Source of the DNA: Trebouxia sp. TZW2008
Taxonomy: Eukaryota > Chlorophyta > Trebouxiophyceae > Trebouxiales > Trebouxiaceae
Direction: 5' to 3'
Assembly: GCA_002118135.1 (NCBI GenBank)
Contig: BDIU01000039.1
Coordinates: 310,001-374,000, forward strand
Length of the DNA: 64,000 nucleotides
In this document: in pieces, positions 44,401-64,000 of the stretch
Numbering within the stretch: position 1 is the stretch's first letter
Layout: each line of letters opens with the position of its first letter
Notes under the pieces: model-generated
What the model was told of the DNA's origin: nothing
Seen by the model: only the letters and a program-made list of their open reading frames with translations
Database searches by the model: none
Position numbers and translations under genes: made by a program

Positions 44401-46189
44401 AAAGGTACTGTGGAAACCCATGGTCTCTGTCCTCTTGTCTTGCAGTCTGCAAACTCAGTTCATTGAAGTAGCATTGCCACTTTCTCAGGTCTATTGGGTC
44501 TGCAATGAAAGCATGGCTATACAAATGCAGGTGGGCTCAACAAGAGATAATGATGCTCATTCCAAAACAAAATCTGTTGAAATGCCAAAACCCAATGTTT
44601 GAATCAAATGTAAAGAAGACACACAGCAGACTCAGGCATTTGAGCCTTTTTTCCCTCCTAAGCTTGCCAAGAGCATGAGCGCTCTTATACATACTTCTAC
44701 GAAGTTATACTGACCGTACTGAGGGGCGTCCCTGCAGCACTTACTGGGACTCACTTCTGAAGCAACTTGATAAAAGAGCCCCAACAGATCACCATGGTGA
44801 TACATAATGACTGCAGGTTTGGATGCGCCTTCAGCAAGACCTGAGGAGGTTGCTCACTGGACAACCCAGACCATGTTGAGAGGTGTCCCTGCTGCAGTCC
44901 CCGGGGTCTGTTGCCTGTATGGCATGCATTCATCAAACAAGCGTAGCGTGCCAACTGAGAGCCATTGAGTGCAGGTCTGGACGCACCATCAGCTAAACCT
45001 GAAGAGGTAGCCCACTGGACCACCCAAACCATGCTAAGGGGGGTCCCCGCTGCAGTCCCTGGAATCCATTTCTTGTCAGGCGGCATGTCTGAAGAAGAAG
45101 CCACCATCAACTTGCAAGCGCTCCAGGTCTGGATGCAGACTGCTGAACCCTTGTACTGCTGAATTGCATAATTACCCTGATGACAGATCTTTGCATTTAG
45201 GCTTGGCAATAGTCATCTTGCACAAATGCATAAAGGCATAGCCCTGCTTATCCCTACATGCATGCCAATGTGTAACAAACCTGAGGTGAAAAGCTTTGAC
45301 CCCATTGTGGCAGGGTGAGCGTGATGTCATTTTAGGCCCATAGATTGTACTGAATGCCAAGTAACGGCCACTATGTTACAAATAGCTTCCCTGAAGACCA
45401 AAGATGTCAAGATTGGTACATGTGGTGCAGGAGGCTTGTCCCAATGCGCCCTGGTCCCTGACTTTCTCCTACGGCAGAGCCCTTCAGTCAGCCACCCTCA
45501 AGGTAATGGCTCCAACGTGATAAGTGCGGTCTCTGTTCACTCTTTGGCTGCGCCTGCTGGCTGCTACTGCTGTGACTGATGTCTTATTGAAGAAGGAAAG
45601 AATGAACAGGATGAGTCTCACATGGAATCAGCGGTCTGTATTCACTCTCTGACTATGCTTGCTGACTGCTACTGCTGTGACTGATGTGATTCTGGAATGG
45701 AATAGTGAAACACATGAGTCAGGCTTGCATTGCTTCAATCACAGTCTGCGCTGCAAAAGAGGTTATGAGGCATGCAAGTATCAATGGCTTGCACAGTGCT
45801 TGGTAGCAGGCAAGCATTTTCATCACCTGTGATATGATTGAGCATCACTCAGCCTGGTTACGCAGTGTTGCTAAGCATTTCTCTGTGCAGTATTTGAGTG
45901 CAGCATATCCGCCTTGACTACAGCATATCAGCCAAGATCCAGGCTGATCTAGGCTGAAAGTGCAGCTACCTAAATAAATCTACCATTCTGGTCCATTGTC
46001 GCTTTATAATTGTTGTCACTGTAGGCTTGGAGCGGCAACCCAGAAAACAAGAAGAAGGCGCAGGATATTCTGACCAGTTTGGCAAAGGCTAACTCAGAAG
46101 CCCAATTGGGCAAGTATGCAGGGCCCCACCCTGCTGCTGGAGGGGGCAGAATCCTGCAAGCCCTCAGAACTGGGGGCTCTGGCAAATGA
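38459..46189 (+). CDS. Class I fructose-bisphosphate aldolase, probably plastid
   Basis: Seen: exons 38459-38670, 39148-39326, 39842-40038, 40637-40709, 41486-41598, 42172-42346, 44975-45126, 45431-45502 and 46025-46189, 445 aa in phase. Motifs: [88 protein letters not shown] with the Schiff-base Lys, [40 protein letters not shown] and [10 protein letters not shown]. Family knowledge: it interconverts fructose-1,6-bisphosphate with two triose phosphates in glycolysis and the Calvin cycle. The basic, Ser/Ala-rich leader ([20 protein letters not shown]) suggests the plastid; the ATG at 38459 is uncertain. Odd: about 20 residues follow LGKY, where aldolases usually end near a functional Tyr. Intron 6 is 2.6 kb. 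Confidence 0.92.
39030..39090 (+). repeat. Upstream copy of the aldolase exon 2 acceptor
   Basis: TGCAGAGCCAAGCATGTCTC at 39031 followed by TGTTTTCCATCTTGGCAGC repeats the intron end at 39115-39150 (TGCAGAGCCAAGTATGTCCC then TGTTCTTCTTCTAGGCAGC). A second AAGGCTGGCTGTC / GAGGCTATCTGTC pair supports a tandem unit of about 83 bp. Confidence 0.8.
39366..39482 (+). repeat. Aldolase exon 2 copy with in-frame stop and intact donor
   Basis: This 110 bp copy is almost identical to 39219-39330: GCTGATGAACTAAAGCAAAC, GCCAACAGAGGCAGAGGCAT, AATGTCACAACTGGCAAGAG, then GTGGGTAAGTT. The codon for Ser in ILASDES is TGA here, giving a stop. It lies downstream of the real exon and keeps a consensus-like donor. 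Confidence 0.92.
40076..40165 (+). repeat. Downstream copy of aldolase exon 3
   Basis: TACCAGTCCTGTGCTGATGA, AAGCCCTTTGTGGATGTGCT, CGAAAGCAGAGCATCATGCC and TGGCATCAAAGTAG copy 39949-40025 with few changes. The reading frame is lost at the end, where a TAG (AAAGTAGTAATG) appears. Confidence 0.9.
40235..40560 (+). repeat. Upstream copies of aldolase exon 4 start
   Basis: The exon opens CTGCAG/GCCATTGGTGATGAGACAAA at 40637. Worn copies at about 40238 (TTTGGTAATGAGACAAG), 40332 (CTGCAGGCAATTGGCAGTGA), 40408 (TAGGCCATTGACATTGACAC), 40464 (CTGCAGGCAATTGTTAATGA) and 40514 (GCATTTGGCCTTGAGACCAA) precede it. Two keep CTGCAGG. Confidence 0.85.
41752..42010 (+). repeat. Copies of aldolase exon 5 end and exon 6 start
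   Basis: 41757-41835 repeats the end of exon 5 and its donor (AGAGCAATGCCCATAGCCTG, GCAGCCTTTGCTAAGATTCC, TCAGGTTAGCTCTG). 41938-42005 repeats the start of exon 6 (GTTTGTGCCAATTGCAGAGC, CTGAAATAATCCTTGACGCT, GGTGCCTAC). So this intron has a donor-side copy near its start and an acceptor-side copy near its end. A CTG-rich run lies at 41622-41662. Confidence 0.88.
42500..42760 (+). repeat. Tandem pair with a perfect 15-bp hairpin in aldolase intron 6
   Basis: 42496-42570 and 42672-42745 resemble each other (GAGCA-AGCAGTGTCAG then GCAATCTT). Within the second, TTCTGCTTGGATAAG at 42708-42722 and CTTATCCAAGCAGAA at 42742-42756 are perfect inverted repeats separated by 19 bases, able to form a stem-loop. 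Confidence 0.8.
43075..43294 (+). repeat. ACATT pentanucleotide microsatellite between 29-bp direct repeats
   Basis: About 33 units of ACATT run from 43099 to 43270, with a few GCATT and one TATATT variant. Both ends carry the same 29 bases, ACATTGGCCTTACATGCACC then GCAATTACA, at 43075-43103 and 43266-43294. Long open frames across it (Tyr-Ile-Thr-Leu-His repeats) are artefacts of the five-base period. Confidence 0.97.
43375..44490 (+). repeat. About 350-bp tandem array in aldolase intron 6
   Basis: Units begin near 43378, 43755, 44080 and 44440 with CTTGCAGTCTG or GGTCTGCAGGC. They share AGCAGCA--GCCA-CTCATGAGAT, TTCTGGTTGGACAGGC, CAAGCC(A)GTA, TGCTGTTTTGA and CAGCATGACTTTACA. A remnant near 42880-43000 (CAACAGCATGACTGCCCC) may be an older unit. 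It matches no exon of the gene. Confidence 0.8.
44695..44915 (+). repeat. Upstream copies of aldolase exon 7
   Basis: 44810-44912 is a close copy of exon 7 from its splice site: TGCAGGTTTGGATGCGCCTT, GAGGAGGTTGCTCACTGGAC, AACCCAGACCATGTTGAGAG, GGTGTCCCTGCTGCAGTCCC. It stays open for about 30 codons ([20 protein letters not shown]) before diverging at the conserved PGIHF. A shorter copy at 44708-44750 keeps CTGAGGGGCGTCCCTGCAGC. Confidence 0.9.
45515..45720 (+). repeat. Tandem pair in aldolase intron 8
   Basis: 45524-45585 and 45629-45690 share GCGGTCTCTGTTCACTCT or GCGGTCTGTATTCACTCT, then GCTGGCTGCTACTGCTGTGA or GCTGACTGCTACTGCTGTGA, then CTGATGT. Spacing is about 105 bp. Confidence 0.8.
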
Positions 46190-46975
46190 TATTGTTGCAC
46201 AGCCCTTACTGGTGTTCTGCTAACGTTATTCTGGTCCTGAGTTGCTAGTTGTTACAAAACGACACATTACCGATTTATGCCACTAGGCTAGATTTGCTAA
46301 ATCCCATAAAAGAAAAGAGAAAAATTATGCCATTGGGCGTGTTTGGGAGGCCTCGTATAGACCGTGGCTAGACTGGCTAGACACTAGGCTAGATTCACTA
46401 GCTTAGGTGCTGTCCAATTTATACTAGTCGGCATGTCAAGACTGAGAGCTGTCTGAGATTCGAGGCAAAGTTTCACATCTAGTTGTCGCTTCTTTGTTTG
46501 GATCAGGGTCGAGCATCCTGCAGCGGTGCTTCCAGGTTGGCGACAGCAATGCTAGTGGCACTGCATGTCTTTTGAGCGGAAGCAAGGATGTTCTATCAGT
46601 GTTGATGTCTTGTCAGCCAACAGAGTTTCCATTTGTTCAGCTTGATGTCACGTCGAGGAGTTTTCTCTTGGTCAAGGGTGTTGGATGTAATGGAAAAAGT
46701 CTTCAAATTACCTCCTTGCGTGAATGATCAGCGGGCACGATATCTGTATAGATATCTGTATAGACTGTCATCAGATGCATCCACTGGGTCTGAATATTGC
46801 ATCAGGTCTGAATATGAAACGACACAATTTGCACTTGTTCTGCATCGCTGCGCAGCGTAAAAATACTCCGCACCGGCGACCGTGGTCTGTGTTGTCATAG
46901 ATTCTAAGCCGGCAAGCGGATCTGCTTGGCCACCTAGGCTTGCCAGCTTGCAAAAAGTGATCTTAGCAGCTGCTT
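46190..46975. other. Intergenic between aldolase and EI24-like genes
   Basis: No gene recognised. It contains CTAG-rich short repeats (CTAGACTGGCTAGACACTAG near 46371) and a GATATCTGTATA doublet near 46739-46763. The last few hundred bases should hold the promoter of the next gene. Confidence 0.5.
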
Positions 46976-47913
46976 ATGCTGACAGTGCCTCCTGGGGCGT
47001 ACCCCCTCAGAGGCTTTGCGTATCTTTGCTCGCATCCGAAGATCAACACCAAAGTCGCCGGTTTCTTGGCGGGAGCTAGCGCGTTGTGCCTTGCAGGCAT
47101 AGTAGCCCTGGCGCTGCTTACATTCCGATCTCAGCTCCACTTTGTGGGACACAGCCTTTTGGGCGTTGGACTTGCGGGCAAACTCGTGACATGCATGCTC
47201 ATCCTGGCAGAAGCTTCGATTGCTGTGTACTTGATCTTTAAGCAAACGATGCAGATCTTGCAACGGAAACTATTTCAGGAGGTCTTGCACAGTGAGTACA
47301 CGCCTGACACTCAAGCAGATGCTATGCAAGCATCAATACCTTGCACCTTGTACTATTCCCTTACCTTCGCTTCAGCAATCAAGTTGTAGTGCGTGTGACT
47401 GCTTGTAATTTGACAAGACTTGTTACGTGTGCGGCAGGTCAAGGCGTTTTTGCTGTGAGGCCCCTCAGTGATGGAGAAAGATCAGGCTTGGAAGCCTACA
47501 TGCAGTCACCAGCAGCGCAGTCCACGCATCAGCAGGAAGAAGGCAGCACGCTGCAAGGCTTGACAAAACGAGCAGCGCAGACGGTTGCCATGACAGCCAT
47601 GACATCTGCACCAGCATCGATTATTCCCATGCTGCCTGTTTTGATCTCTCTCATGTCAGGAGATAAGGCGACAGTCCCTTTCATGTCACACTACCTGCGC
47701 ATGCGGGGCGTCAAGTCTTATGCCGAGCAGCAAGCTGTTGCAGACACGCACAGACTGGCTTACACACAGTTTGGTGTTGTAGCAGCTATGCTCACCTCTG
47801 TTCCTATAGCTAGCTGGGCATTTGTGTTCAGCAACACTGTTGGAGCTGCGTTGTGGGCAGCAGACCTTGAGAAACGTAACTGGCAGATATTCACAGAGGA
47901 GTCCCCAGCTTGA
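46976..47913 (+). CDS. EI24/RRT8-like multi-pass membrane protein
   Basis: Seen: exon 46976-47291, an intron (GTGAGT to GGCAG) and exon 47438-47913 (TGA) give 263 aa. The protein starts near AYPLRGFAYLCSHPKI. It has hydrophobic stretches around GFLAGASALCLAGIVALALL, LVTCMLILAEASIAVYLIF, ASIIPMLPVLISLM and AYTQFGVVAAMLTSVPIASW, then a conserved-looking VFSNTVGAALWAADLEK. Family knowledge: the last motif and spacing fit the EI24-domain family of uncharacterised membrane proteins that includes fungal RRT8/LDS proteins linked to lipid droplets. The exact role is unknown. It follows aldolase on the same strand and converges with the next gene. An upstream in-frame start is possible. Its single intron has no exon copies. 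Confidence 0.65.
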
Positions 47914-48664
47914 TTTTCAAGAAGCAAGGAAGCTTTGAGTGTGTGGAATAGCAAATATGGTAGTATCTGAGCTAGCGATATAGTAACCTATAGTTAGTTT
48001 CATTGCATGGCCATGATTGGCCTGCTGACTTTGCAAGTCTCTGTCACAAAGCTGCTGTTTACAAAGTGTGCTGTTGACAGCAATGTCAGGTCAGCTGTTG
48101 GCCTAGCACTTATCTTTACTGTGCATTTCAGCAATGTCAGGTCACCACCTATTGGCTTGTTCTGCATCTTTGCAAGGCATCAAGCGTACACATGTAAAAT
48201 TTGTGCTGCCATTGTGCAGGCATGTATGCACGTTATGCCCATGCAATGGGCACATTACTGGCATCAATTGGCTGTACAGGGCATACATCACAACCTCGTC
48301 CTGAGAAAGCTTCTAACAAGTTTTGGCATGCCATGACATTGCGTGCACACTGTGCGTTTCTGTGAGTAATGCATGTTGCAATTGCGGCAACTGATCATGA
48401 GACTATTTGTCAGGCTGCTTATGCGCCAAGCTTGAACGTGTTCTTGACCGCTACGCACAGTAATACTTCATTAACCAAAGAGGATGTAGCACAGACAATT
48501 CAGCTGCAAATTTGGCGCGGGACTTGATGCTGCTGAAGACTTCTGCGTTATTTCATGCAATCCTCATTTTAATCAAGCTGGTTCACACTGCCTGCCTGCA
48601 GGCATGCGCAAGACAACTGCTCTCTTCAGATTTGAGCAATTCCAACTTTTGTTGCTGATTTAGA
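47914..48664. other. Intergenic between convergent genes
   Basis: No gene recognised. A small pair, CAGCAATGTCAGGTCA, occurs at 48079 and 48131 about 52 bases apart. The rest is probably 3' UTR of both neighbours. Confidence 0.5.
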
Positions 48665-50273
48665 CTAGCTAGCTCCAGGCATGCCAGCCCGCTCCATGCT
48701 CAGCTGCTGCTCCCAAAGCTGCACTTGGTCCTCCATTTCATTGCATCTCTCCTGAGCGTGAGTTATCTTTTCACGAAGCTGGCTGTTATCAATCTGCACC
48801 TCTGCATATTGATCCCTCCAACAATGCGTGGCTGCCCTCAGAATGAAGTTCTGGTGGGCAAGCGGCAGAGCATCAAACGTCATACCTGCTACAAGGCTGT
48901 CAGGTCTAGGGCTGGCCAAGGGCTGTGTTCCCATGGATGGTGATGCTGTGCCCCAGGGGGGCGAGCCTAGACCCCAGGAGGGATGGCCAGCACCCCAGGA
49001 AGGCAGGGCTGGTCCCAATGAGGGGGATGCTATACCACGAGGAGTTGAGCCTACACCCCAGGTCGTGCCCCAGGAGGGGTGGCTGGTATCCAGGGGGGGT
49101 GATGCTGTACCCCAAGGATGTGAGCCCATACTGTAGGAGGGCAGGGCTATTCCCTGTGAGGGCACTGCTGCACCCCCAGAATTCTGCGCTGCTGCTGTGA
49201 GAGAAGAAGAGGACTTTGTACCCCAAGGAGGCAGAGCATGTGAGGCGACAGCCCTGCCCTCTACCGCTGTGGGTGTGCAAGAAGGTGGACTTGAAGGCGG
49301 CGGCGGTGGCAGCGGTGGCAATGCGTTTGAGTCATGGTGTGTATCTTCCTCAGTGAGGAGCGGGGGCAAAATTGCATCAGCTACTGTGAAGCTGCGTGAT
49401 GCTGCCTGTGTCATGTCATGATTGAGGTGACTGACAGGTCCTGATGCACAGTCCATGTCACAGGCCTGCATCAGCAGTAGAACAGCTATGAACAACATGC
49501 TGAGAACGGTCTCTCCATGATATGAGGCTCTACAGGAATGAGCCAGACAGCGATGCAATGTGCTGCTAGGCACAGGTTTGCAGCCAGACAGCAAGCTCTG
49601 ATGCAACTGTGGCTAACATATTCCTGCAAGGTGTGTCAAACGCTAAAAGACATGAAGTACGACACTGTGATTAGCACAGAAGCTGTGTATCTTACAGGGC
49701 TCCCAGTAGGAATTGCTGATGGTCTGCCTGCCTGCATCTCTGATGGGGAGTCATCCCATGCTTCCAACACCGGAGCAGAGTCAGGGGTGATAGGTCCTTG
49801 CAAGGGGCTGTCTGACGGGCTAGAGGACGGACTGTATGGCACTATCCTGACTCTTGGAGCGAGACGTTGGTTCTTGGAAGCCAACTGCGATGCGAGTGCA
49901 ATGTGAATCACATAATTCAAGCGCAGCTTGAGTATTGCGCGGAGACAGACGCATACCACGTTGCATCGCTTGGCAGCCTGTGCTTCGGGATAGTCAGGTT
50001 CCCCAATCGGCCTCTGCAAAACCAATGCAAGGTGAGTAGATTCATTGCGGTAAGGAGAAGATACATTGGCAGGAACACAAAATTACCTTGCCAGTTGACC
50101 TGCCCAAACGATCTGGCTCACTAAGATGTGCCAAGGGGAGTGGCGCTCGCCGGGTCATACCTGTCGATAACAACGCTTTGAGTTATGCTCATAAGCATGC
50201 AAAGACGTCAAGCGACAGAAAGCGAATGCAGATGGTGAAGGCCTTACCTGGCGGTGGCTTGTTGAAATGCTGG
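48665..50273 (-). CDS. Unrecognised Pro/Ser/Trp-Gly-rich protein with C-terminal coiled coil
   Basis: Not recognised. Seen: exons 50273-50248, 50160-50087, 50013-49957, 49884-49696 and 49465-48665 keep phase and have standard borders. The order is HFNKPPPGMTRRAPLPL, EPDYPEAQAAKRCNV, a Ser/Pro-rich part (IVPYSPSSSPSDSPLQGPIT), a polyproline run (LPPLPPPPPSSPPS), then about 100 residues of imperfect 10-12 residue units around (S/P)WG, such as SHPSWG, LPSWGAGHPSWG and SPPWGTASPS. A charged helical tail (AEVQIDNSQLREKITHAQER, NEMEDQVQLWEQQL) ends the protein. It looks largely disordered with a coiled-coil tail. The N-terminal exon was not found. The strand and reading frame are supported by phase across four introns, not by homology. 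Confidence 0.6.
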
Positions 50274-50765
50274 CTGTAATATGGGAGTTTCTAATACAGC
50301 ACAGCCTGTGCTGCAGTCACAGCTTCGCTCGCAAAACGAGCAACCAGTCACGGCTGCTTGTCTTTCACAAGCATTGCTTGACAGCTGTGGCGCAGATGCT
50401 GCAGAACGCTGTTCGCAAAAGCTTTAATCAGGCATGCAGTGCGTCAGCAGGGGATTCTGGATGTAAGACGGAGACAAATGGACATGCTGCCCCAAGGCCA
50501 TGCTCTACAAGGCAACATCACTTGTACATTGGGCGTCACCCGCAATTGCCATGAAGGTCCACTCTCACACGGTGTCACTGGAAGGGAAGCTGCAGTTTGA
50601 GCCAGGCTGCTGGGAGTTGCTGGTAATGAGCAAAACAGTTCAACAATCAAGTTTTGAACAGCATGCTGTGTTGCCAAGAGTTCAGCTTCAACTAAGTCTC
50701 AACATTGACGAGTGCAAAATAAGCTTAAGTACTTGTCAATGACACGCAAAAAGATCTTGGTCCAA
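50274..50765. other. Spacer with probable 5' exon and promoter of the Pro-rich gene
   Basis: Under 500 bp lie between the Pro-rich gene's first supported exon and the DHX16 stop, both on the minus strand. The promoter, the missing first exon and the DHX16 3' UTR must share it. A minus-strand frame opens at 50677 (MATQHAVQNLIVELF) but its link to the next exon is not proven. Confidence 0.4.
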
Positions 50766-62327
<11,562 letters not shown>

Positions 62328-62786
62328 TGGCCGCAAGCGCTGTGACTGGCTTCACCCCGAGATCACAGCAGCACCAGCTACGCAAGCACACAGCTCCTCG
62401 ATGCAGCCTGGACTTCACGGAAAGGCAGGATCGATTGATGCTGTCACTTCCGCATCAGCGGGTCCGCGTCGCAACCGTTTTTCATCAATCCGACGCAGTT
62501 ACGAGTTCTCGAGTGCCTAGCTCGCTGTTGACCATAGTCATGAAGAAGATGCACACACAACAGAGTTTTCTGTGCCTGCTGCGCTTGGCATTCCGCATTG
62601 CTTGTCTACTCGTGCGCTGCCGGTGTGCCCATAGTTGCCCGAGATCAGTCAAAACAGTCTTTGCGCTATAAGGTGCTGAAGGTTTTGGCTAAACTCTGTC
62701 TCGTTTGTGTCTCGGTCACCGTAGTCTGTACCGGGTCAGGTCTTGCGACAAAGAGCGCATGTTCGCAAAGGGACCTTTAGCAGCTC
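62328..62786. promoter_or_regulatory. Divergent promoter region, DHX16 / ATG12
   Basis: About 460 bp separate the two start codons. The sequence is CpG-richer than the introns. No TATA box was identified. Confidence 0.5.
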
Positions 62787-63378
62787 ATGTCAGCTACTGA
62801 CATTCAAGCAAGCAAAGGTCTGTCCATTTGAGGGATCGCAAGACACACAAGGCTGCTGATTGTAGTGGATCGCAGCTTCTCCTGCTCAGCGTCTGATAGG
62901 GGCTGTGATGCAGTCATCGTATATTTCAAGCCTACGGGTGGCGCACCTGTCCTGAAGCAGCTCAAGGTGAAGGTGAGATTGAGATGGCTTCGACCTGTCA
63001 CACTCGCCGTTTACCCTATCACAGAAAGGTGAGCACTGCGTGCAGGTGCCAGGCGACCGAAAGCTGTCAACAGTAGCGGACAGCCTGCGCCGACAGCTTC
63101 AGCGTGATTCAGTGGTACGGTGCACGGCTGCGGCTTTTGCTCTTGGATGTCCTTGCAGTGCCAAGGCACCTGCTGCTGCAGTTTCTGTACCTTAAGGAAG
63201 CCTTTTGTCCATCCTTAGAGGAGAAGCTGTCTGTGCTGGCAGAGGTACAGGCCTTCCAGACTCTTCTGTACATTGCATAAAGACATACAAGCATCAAAGC
63301 TGCAAGTCTGGTCTGCAGGCTTACGCTGTTGACGGACAGCTCAACATTAACTACGCCTGCACACCTGCTTGGGGCTGA
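62787..63378 (+). CDS. ATG12: Ubiquitin-like autophagy protein ATG12
   Basis: Seen: five exons 62787-62817, 62914-62972, 63053-63115, 63182-63244 and 63319-63378 (TGA), 91 aa in phase. The protein runs MSATDIQASK, VIVYFKPTGGAPVLKQLKVK, EKLSTVADSLRRQLQRDSV, FLYLKEAFCPSLEEKLSVLA, AYAVDGQLNINYACTPAWG. Family knowledge: the ubiquitin fold with the FxxxGxAPxLKQ start and the NYAC-(T/S)xAWG end is diagnostic of ATG12. Its terminal Gly is activated by ATG7, passed to ATG10 and joined to ATG5 to drive ATG8 lipidation in autophagosome formation. The Gly is the last residue, so no processing is needed. The length fits plant ATG12 (about 95 aa). Exon 3 was set to GCCAG/GCGACC by phase. Introns are under 100 bp. 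Confidence 0.9.
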
Positions 63379-63478
63379 TCCTATTCCCGTTCTCATATTC
63401 AAGTCATCTTGCCTGACAGCTGTGCAGCTCAGGACCTTGCTTTGGACTCTATTAGCGTCAGCTACAGCAGCAGAAACC

Positions 63479-63802
63479 ATGCGCCGAAATGACTCATCCT
63501 CTGGAGAGATGCAAGATGCAGCTGACACAATTCCTGCAGTTGACAGCACAGAAATGCCAATGGAGGTCACCAAGTCAAAGCATGTCAAAATCCCTCCTCC
63601 AAACATAACACAAAATGGCATCAAAAGCGCCTCCGTTTCACCTCAACAGCCATTTGGAAGGCAGAGCAGACCGCAAAGTGCCAACAGGGTTCAATTTGGC
63701 GGAAACAAAGGGCCAGGTGCACCTGTCCGCTACTTCATTCTGAAAAGCACCAACAGAGAGAATGTAGAGCGCAGCATTGAACAAGGCGTCTGGTCAACAC
63801 AG
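63479..63802 (+). CDS. YTH-domain RNA-binding protein, 5' part
   Basis: Seen: an exon from ATG 63479 to 63802 ends CAACACAG/GTGCGC and is open at the window end. The first 80 residues are Ser/Asn/Gln/Pro-rich (EVTKSKHVKIPPPN, SPQQPFGRQSRPQSANRVQF). Then PVRYFILKSTNRENVERSIE and QGVWSTQ open a YTH domain. Family knowledge: YTH domains bind N6-methyladenosine in RNA, and the Trp of GVW(S/A)TQ is one of the aromatic cage residues. The rest of the domain must lie beyond 64000. The start codon is only 100 bp after the ATG12 stop. The same frame is open back to 63329, overlapping the last ATG12 exon, so the true 5' end is uncertain. Confidence 0.8.
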
Positions 63803-64000
63803 GTGCGCATGCATGGTCCAAAACTCAAGTCATCAAGCCTATATTGCGTTACAGTTCTGTACCAAGGCCACAAACTTTTGGCCTCTTGAGCTGCAGCAAT
63901 ATGCTAGGTGCCATCGATTTAGCTTGTCTTGTGGCTTTGTCACACTATTTTCTCTGTGTATTTTCTTTTGCATGGTGTTAAATGTATTGTATGTGTATAC
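63803..64000 (+). other. Intron of the YTH gene, window end
   Basis: The donor GTGCGC at 63803 opens an intron. CTGCAG at about 63891 is a possible acceptor, but I could not recognise the expected continuation of the YTH domain after it, so the intron probably runs past the window. Confidence 0.45.

Noticed and set aside
49636..50025. 129-codon minus-strand frame starting MVLQRPIGEPDY read as one exon
   Set aside because: Part is coding, but a GTATGC donor and GCATCGCAG acceptor split it; the unspliced version includes intron text.
63109..63624. 171-codon minus-strand open frame opposite ATG12 and the YTH gene
   Set aside because: The plus strand gives two well-conserved proteins over the same bases; the minus frame matches nothing.

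Overview
This window reads as nuclear DNA of a green alga (Chlorophyta; a trebouxiophyte-like lineage is a guess). The genes are split by many introns with GT-AG borders, usually GTGAGT or GTAAGT and TGCAG. They include an LHCSR-type antenna protein, a plastid-type pyruvate kinase, a class I aldolase with a transit-peptide-like leader, and an organellar RAP/octotricopeptide-type protein. No bacterial operon, rRNA, tRNA, CRISPR array or intact transposon was seen.

Layout: (1) 1-3652 (+), 3' part of a glyoxal/galactose oxidase-like gene. (2) 3653-8383, no gene recognised. (3) 8384-10503 (-), RAP-domain protein, with probable leader exons up to about 11146. (4) 12259-19849 (-), pyruvate kinase. 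(5) 20347-25846 (+), ArfGAP2/3-like protein, divergent from pyruvate kinase. (6) 27305-34844 (+), rhomboid protease. (7) 36025-37570 (-), LHCSR-type protein. (8) 38459-46189 (+), class I fructose-bisphosphate aldolase, divergent from LHCSR. (9) 46976-47913 (+), EI24/RRT8-like membrane protein. (10) 48665-50273 (-), unrecognised Pro/Ser/Trp-Gly-rich protein. (11) 50766-62327 (-), spliceosomal DEAH helicase PRP2/DHX16. (12) 62787-63378 (+), ATG12. (13) 63479 onward (+), YTH-domain protein cut by the window end.

Exon borders were read by hand from family conservation, splice sites and phase. The complete models close in frame: DHX16 1076 aa, ArfGAP 454 aa, rhomboid 578 aa, aldolase 445 aa, LHCSR 256 aa, EI24-like 263 aa and ATG12 91 aa.

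The most unusual property is in the introns. In all seven long genes the introns hold decayed copies of the neighbouring exon edges, often in tandem arrays with 60-200 bp periods. Copies carrying a 3' splice site plus exon start lie upstream of the working exon. Copies carrying an exon end plus 5' splice site lie downstream. Many keep their splice signals but carry stops or frame breaks. This is what tandem duplication across exon-intron borders would leave once splicing settles on the copy joined to the rest of the exon. It would explain intron growth here and gives the spliceosome many decoy sites. The short genes (LHCSR, EI24-like, ATG12) lack it.
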